Source: Eudorina sp. 2006-703-Eu-15 (taxonomy: Eukaryota; Chlorophyta; Chlorophyceae; Chlamydomonadales; Volvocaceae). Taken from it: 64,000 bases of DNA. The stretch spans positions 124,001 to 188,000 of the forward strand of contig BDSI01000176.1 of the NCBI GenBank assembly GCA_003117195.1, read 5' to 3'. Shown piece by piece: positions 44,457 through 64,000 of this stretch. The notes under the pieces are model-generated. The model did no database searches and was not told the origin of the DNA. It saw nothing but the letters and a program-made list of their open reading frames with translations. The position numbers and the translations under genes were made by a program. Within the stretch, counting starts at the first letter, position 1. Every line of letters begins with the position of its first letter.

Positions 44457-45604
44457 CGTTGGACTTTGTCCCCGGAGGTGACGCTTAGTGGATTAGAAGA
44501 ATAGGTGCTGTTCCGTGAACGCGGTCACGGTGGAAGTCCCTCTAGTAAGAGTGTGACAGTGACTTTGCAAGGAGAGGTGATTGATTGCCCTGAACGATGT
44601 ATAATTCAAACAACGCCGTTCGGTGCTAACGTTGAGTGCTGAAGGACAAACCATGACCTAAAGCGGCCAGCTCTAAGGGGAGCCGCAGCGCTATGGTGCT
44701 TCCTATGTGGAGCGAAGCCTATCATTCAGTCAAACTCCGCCATATCGGCTGGTGTTGGTCTTTCGTTTGACGTCACATGGGCCCTGCGCTAACCGCCTCG
44801 ACAGACAGGCACCTGTATTCTTGCAAAACCAAGGGAGAGTCGCCGAGTGTGAATGGTTTATGAAAATGGCCTACAGCAATGCCATAGTTTTATATGACGC
44901 GGTGTTTCTTACTTAGCTGCCTTTCTACCACGCTGGCACATATATAACATATCGGAAGCGAAAGGAGCTGAACACAGGGGAAATCGCCCAACGCAAGAAC
45001 CCTTAGGCCGTGCAGCCAGCACCACCTGGAAACGCCTGGAATTACCCACGCCGCCCGTTGTAATGCGCAAGGCTTGTTACAACTCCTTATACAACTGGTT
45101 CTGATCGGTAAAAGGGGCGTCCAGGACACTTTTCGTACACTATGCCGAACTCACTCGGGGGTCGCATCGCAATCTTACACGCTTCCCGTGCGTCGCCCGA
45201 CAGCTTGATCCCCATGCACGCTGCCCCCCAGACTGACCCTAAACACCCCTCCCAGCAGCAGCAGCACCCGCTGGGGTGCCCGGGGCCGCAGAGGTGGCGC
45301 CGGGGGCGTTGCCCATCTTCCCCGTCCCATGGGCCAGCAGGGACTGCAGCTGCGCGCCAACATGCGGGGGTCAGAGGGTTGGGCGAGACGCGGCGGGGTG
45401 ACGGCGGAAGGGGGACGAGACGCGTTCAGGTGGCGTGCGTGCGCGGGCATCAAGCACCAAGACGCGGCCCTGCAGTCAGACCCGGCAGAGACCGAGTTCG
45501 CCACGCACTTTCACCTCCCGTCGCGACCTGCCAACACCGCGCATGTACGATAGCACTGCTACAGCCTACTTGCTCGATGCTACAAATGCTACAGTCGGCT
45601 GATT
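44457..45604. other. Upstream region of the low-complexity gene
   Basis: About 1.1 kb, AT-rich from 44500 to 45150, expected to carry the promoter of the gene starting at 44456. No gene is supported. Confidence 0.4.
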
Positions 45605-45888
45605 TCAAAGTGGACGGACATCATCATGGTACCCCGGCTCGGTCTCCACGTGCTGCAGTTGCCGTACAGTGGTGGGATCGTACGGCAAAGCACTCACATC
45701 CACGGATTTGGCGTGCACCAGGGAGTGCCCCAGACCCCGCTCGGCGGCGTCCGCGTCCCGGGAGGGCCCCGGCCAGCGCGGCAGCCCCCAACCGCCGCCG
45801 CAGCTCAGCAGGAACAAGCCACCGGCCGCAATAGGTCGGATGTCCCCGTCACTGACGTTGCCTTGGGCCCCAGGGCGGGCCCTGCCAC
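45605..45888 (-). CDS. Terminal two exons of an unidentified gene
   Basis: Exon 45888-45698 reads in part GNVSDGDIRPIAAGGLFLLS and ERGLGHSLVHAKSVD, then a GTGAGT donor. Exon 45652-45605 reads HVETEPGYHDDVRPL and stops with TGA. The two join in phase 0 across a 45-bp intron. I do not recognise the protein. A possible first exon starts at ATG 46944 (MSLGSTEEGHGARLAAEDAG) and another possible exon ends at about 46602 (VERVETVDRRLLQ, GTGAGG donor), but I cannot connect them. Confidence 0.36.
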
Positions 45889-46098
45889 CTGCGCATTTCC
45901 CCCGCTACCCCGGCCGCCACCGCCACCGCCGTCGCTGCCGGCCCCACAAGCGGCGCTCCCGCGGCCCCACTGCTGCTGCTGCTGCTGCTGCTGCTTTAGG
46001 TAATATTTGTTGAGCCGTTTAGAGGTGTGGCCGTGTGGGCCGCATTTGTAACTCCCCACATCTCGGCATTTATTCGTATCCCCACTCGGTGCCCCCCT

Positions 46099-46330
46099 TG
46101 CAACAGGATGGCAGTCGCTGCGACCACCTCGCCACCGCCAACCAGGACGCGGCCGGCGGTCGTGCAGTGCAGTGCCTGCGGCGGCTGGGTGTGCGTTGGC
46201 CGTTGGGGCGTGTGTGAAGACAAGCTCCTCAGCCATGCTGTGGAGCAAGGCTGCCGGGTGGAGGTCCTGTCCTGGCTGCTGGAGCAGGGCTGCGAGGTGG
46301 ACTCTAGGCGGGCCAGGAATCCAAACTCTC
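46099..46330 (+). pseudogene. Ankyrin-repeat protein fragment with a frameshift
   Basis: One frame gives AGGRAVQCLRRLGVRWPLGR and then a stop. Shifting frame at about 46208 continues as EDKLLSHAVEQGCRVEVLSW and LLEQGCEVDSRRA. Together these match the cadence of ankyrin-repeat proteins that are abundant in volvocine genomes (AVQCLRxLG, EVLxWLxxxGC). There is no start codon, no splice sites and no further repeats, so it is a decayed fragment or a piece carried by a transposon. It is on the plus strand, opposite to the flanking genes. Confidence 0.5.
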
Positions 46331-47084
46331 ATTTCCATGCCGTTATGGCTGCATGCCCCCCCTTCTGCGGGTGATGGAGGATGGGTGCGCAGTCCTTGGT
46401 AGGGGTTGATGAGACGAGGCGCCTACGAGCTATCCGGGCCTGTTGGAACACCCGGTCGGGGCTACGTGTCCACCTTGTAACGGTTGCATTCAGGCAGACA
46501 GCGTCCCAAAAACGTCGTACACGACGTGTATGGCCGTGCGTCTACAGCAACAATCAGAGGCGGGTAGACGAGCATACCCAACGCAATGAAATACGACCTC
46601 ACCTGCAACAGCCTCCTGTCCACCGTCTCAACTCTCTCCACCCTTCCCGTCAGCCCGCCTCCACCAAACCGGTGCACCGAATCCATTCATACTGTGCGAA
46701 TTCCCCATCTGGTGCAGCCTGGCCGCCCCTCAAAAACCCCTCCCTCCCTACACACGTTCCGGGCATGCCACAGACAGCAGTGCCATTGAGAGGCGTATGT
46801 ATGAGCATTGCTTGGTTCGCCCCGCACCCCCGACCTCAACTGAGCACCGGTGAAACAGTCCGCAACGACCCCACACAGGGGGGGCCCCGCGTCCTCCGCA
46901 GCAAGCCGCGCGCCGTGGCCCTCCTCCGTGCTGCCGAGCGACATCCCTGCCCCCTCCCCCCCTCCCCCCCTCCCCCCCTCCCCCCCTTGCCGCCGGGGGA
47001 CACCTCTGAACCCCCGTCTCTAGCGAACACCACCCGCTGCCCTGACCCAGTTTTCTTGCATTCAGCCATCCATCCATCCATCCA

Positions 47085-63673
<16,589 letters not shown>

Positions 63674-64000
63674 CTGCGCGGTGCCGGGAGGAAGGGCGGG
63701 TTCCCCCCACGCACGCCCCCGGAGGCCCTTTCGGTGTTCGCAGATGAGGGGTGGTACTCAGGACAGGCTGTTGGGGGCCCGGCAAGGCCGTGTTTGCCGC
63801 GTGCACACGATGACAGTGCGGCGCAACACGTGCACCCAACCGAAACTAGGTGCGCGAGGTGCTTCACGGCATCGTGTTTGCCGTACGGCTTCCCTCGTGT
63901 CGTCGTACGCGGGCGGCGCCGCTCCACAGGGCGCCATTACGAGGGCCGTTCAGGGGTGGGTGAGAGAGAGAGAGCCCCCTTGCGTTGTGCAACAAATGCC
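63674..64000. other. Upstream of the polymerase-like gene's first recognised exon
   Basis: Should be intron or N-terminal coding sequence of the polymerase-like gene. No exon matching the Pol delta N-terminus (including a PCNA-binding or nuclear-localisation segment) could be recognised. The 3' margin has a GAGAGAGAGAG run. Confidence 0.4.

Overview
This window is nuclear DNA from a green alga of the Chlamydomonadales, most likely a volvocine (the Chlamydomonas/Gonium/Volvox group). It is GC-rich and genes carry many short introns with GT-AG (often GTGAGT or GTGGGT) donors. It is full of minisatellites and GT tracts. The phototropin is nearly colinear with the Chlamydomonas reinhardtii protein as I remember it, down to the first residues and the cysteine at position 57. 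I cannot name the species.

Layout from left to right: short, weakly supported genes of unknown function (0.2-1.5 kb, minus); low-complexity DNA (1.5-5.3 kb); phototropin PHOT (5.3-13.4 kb, minus, 11 exons, complete); SMG9, a nonsense-mediated decay factor (14.3-20.3 kb or a little beyond, minus); a repeat-rich stretch with a 30-bp minisatellite, a CCACCG array and a possible small gene (21.8-25.9 kb); a plastid-type starch-binding CBM20 plus coiled-coil protein (25.9-30.3 kb, minus); an unidentified small gene (31.0-31.8 kb, minus); the beta subunit of the nascent-polypeptide-associated complex (32.6-33.6 kb, minus); an organellar atypical short-chain dehydrogenase of the At1g32220 type (34.7-37.3 kb, plus, the only clear plus-strand gene); a 1042-residue low-complexity protein of unknown function (39.4-44.5 kb, minus); fragments of an unknown gene and an ankyrin remnant (45.6-46.9 kb); and a very long, divergent DNA polymerase delta-like gene (47.1 kb to beyond 63.7 kb, minus, 5' end not found).

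The genes are ordinary eukaryotic neighbours, not an operon. They serve light sensing, mRNA surveillance, starch/plastid biology, co-translational chaperoning and organellar metabolism. The outlier is the polymerase. Its fold can be followed exon by exon and its two C-terminal cysteine modules are intact. However, exonuclease motifs I, II and III are altered, motif C reads YAQTDS instead of YGDTDS, and the KKRY and KGIETVRRDN landmarks are degraded. Open, phase-consistent exons argue against a plain pseudogene, so a catalytically weakened or structural paralogue of Pol delta is the most interesting candidate here.

Repeats form a second layer: a 620-bp foldback element in the PHOT intron that splits the LOV1 cysteine codon, a 235-bp repeat in inverted copies 7.6 kb apart inside the polymerase gene, several short dispersed families, and a heavily over-represented octamer (TGCCGTAC/GTACGGCA) concentrated in the polymerase gene and found at several of its splice sites. 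All exon models were built by eye from splice signals, reading phase and family knowledge; no search was run.
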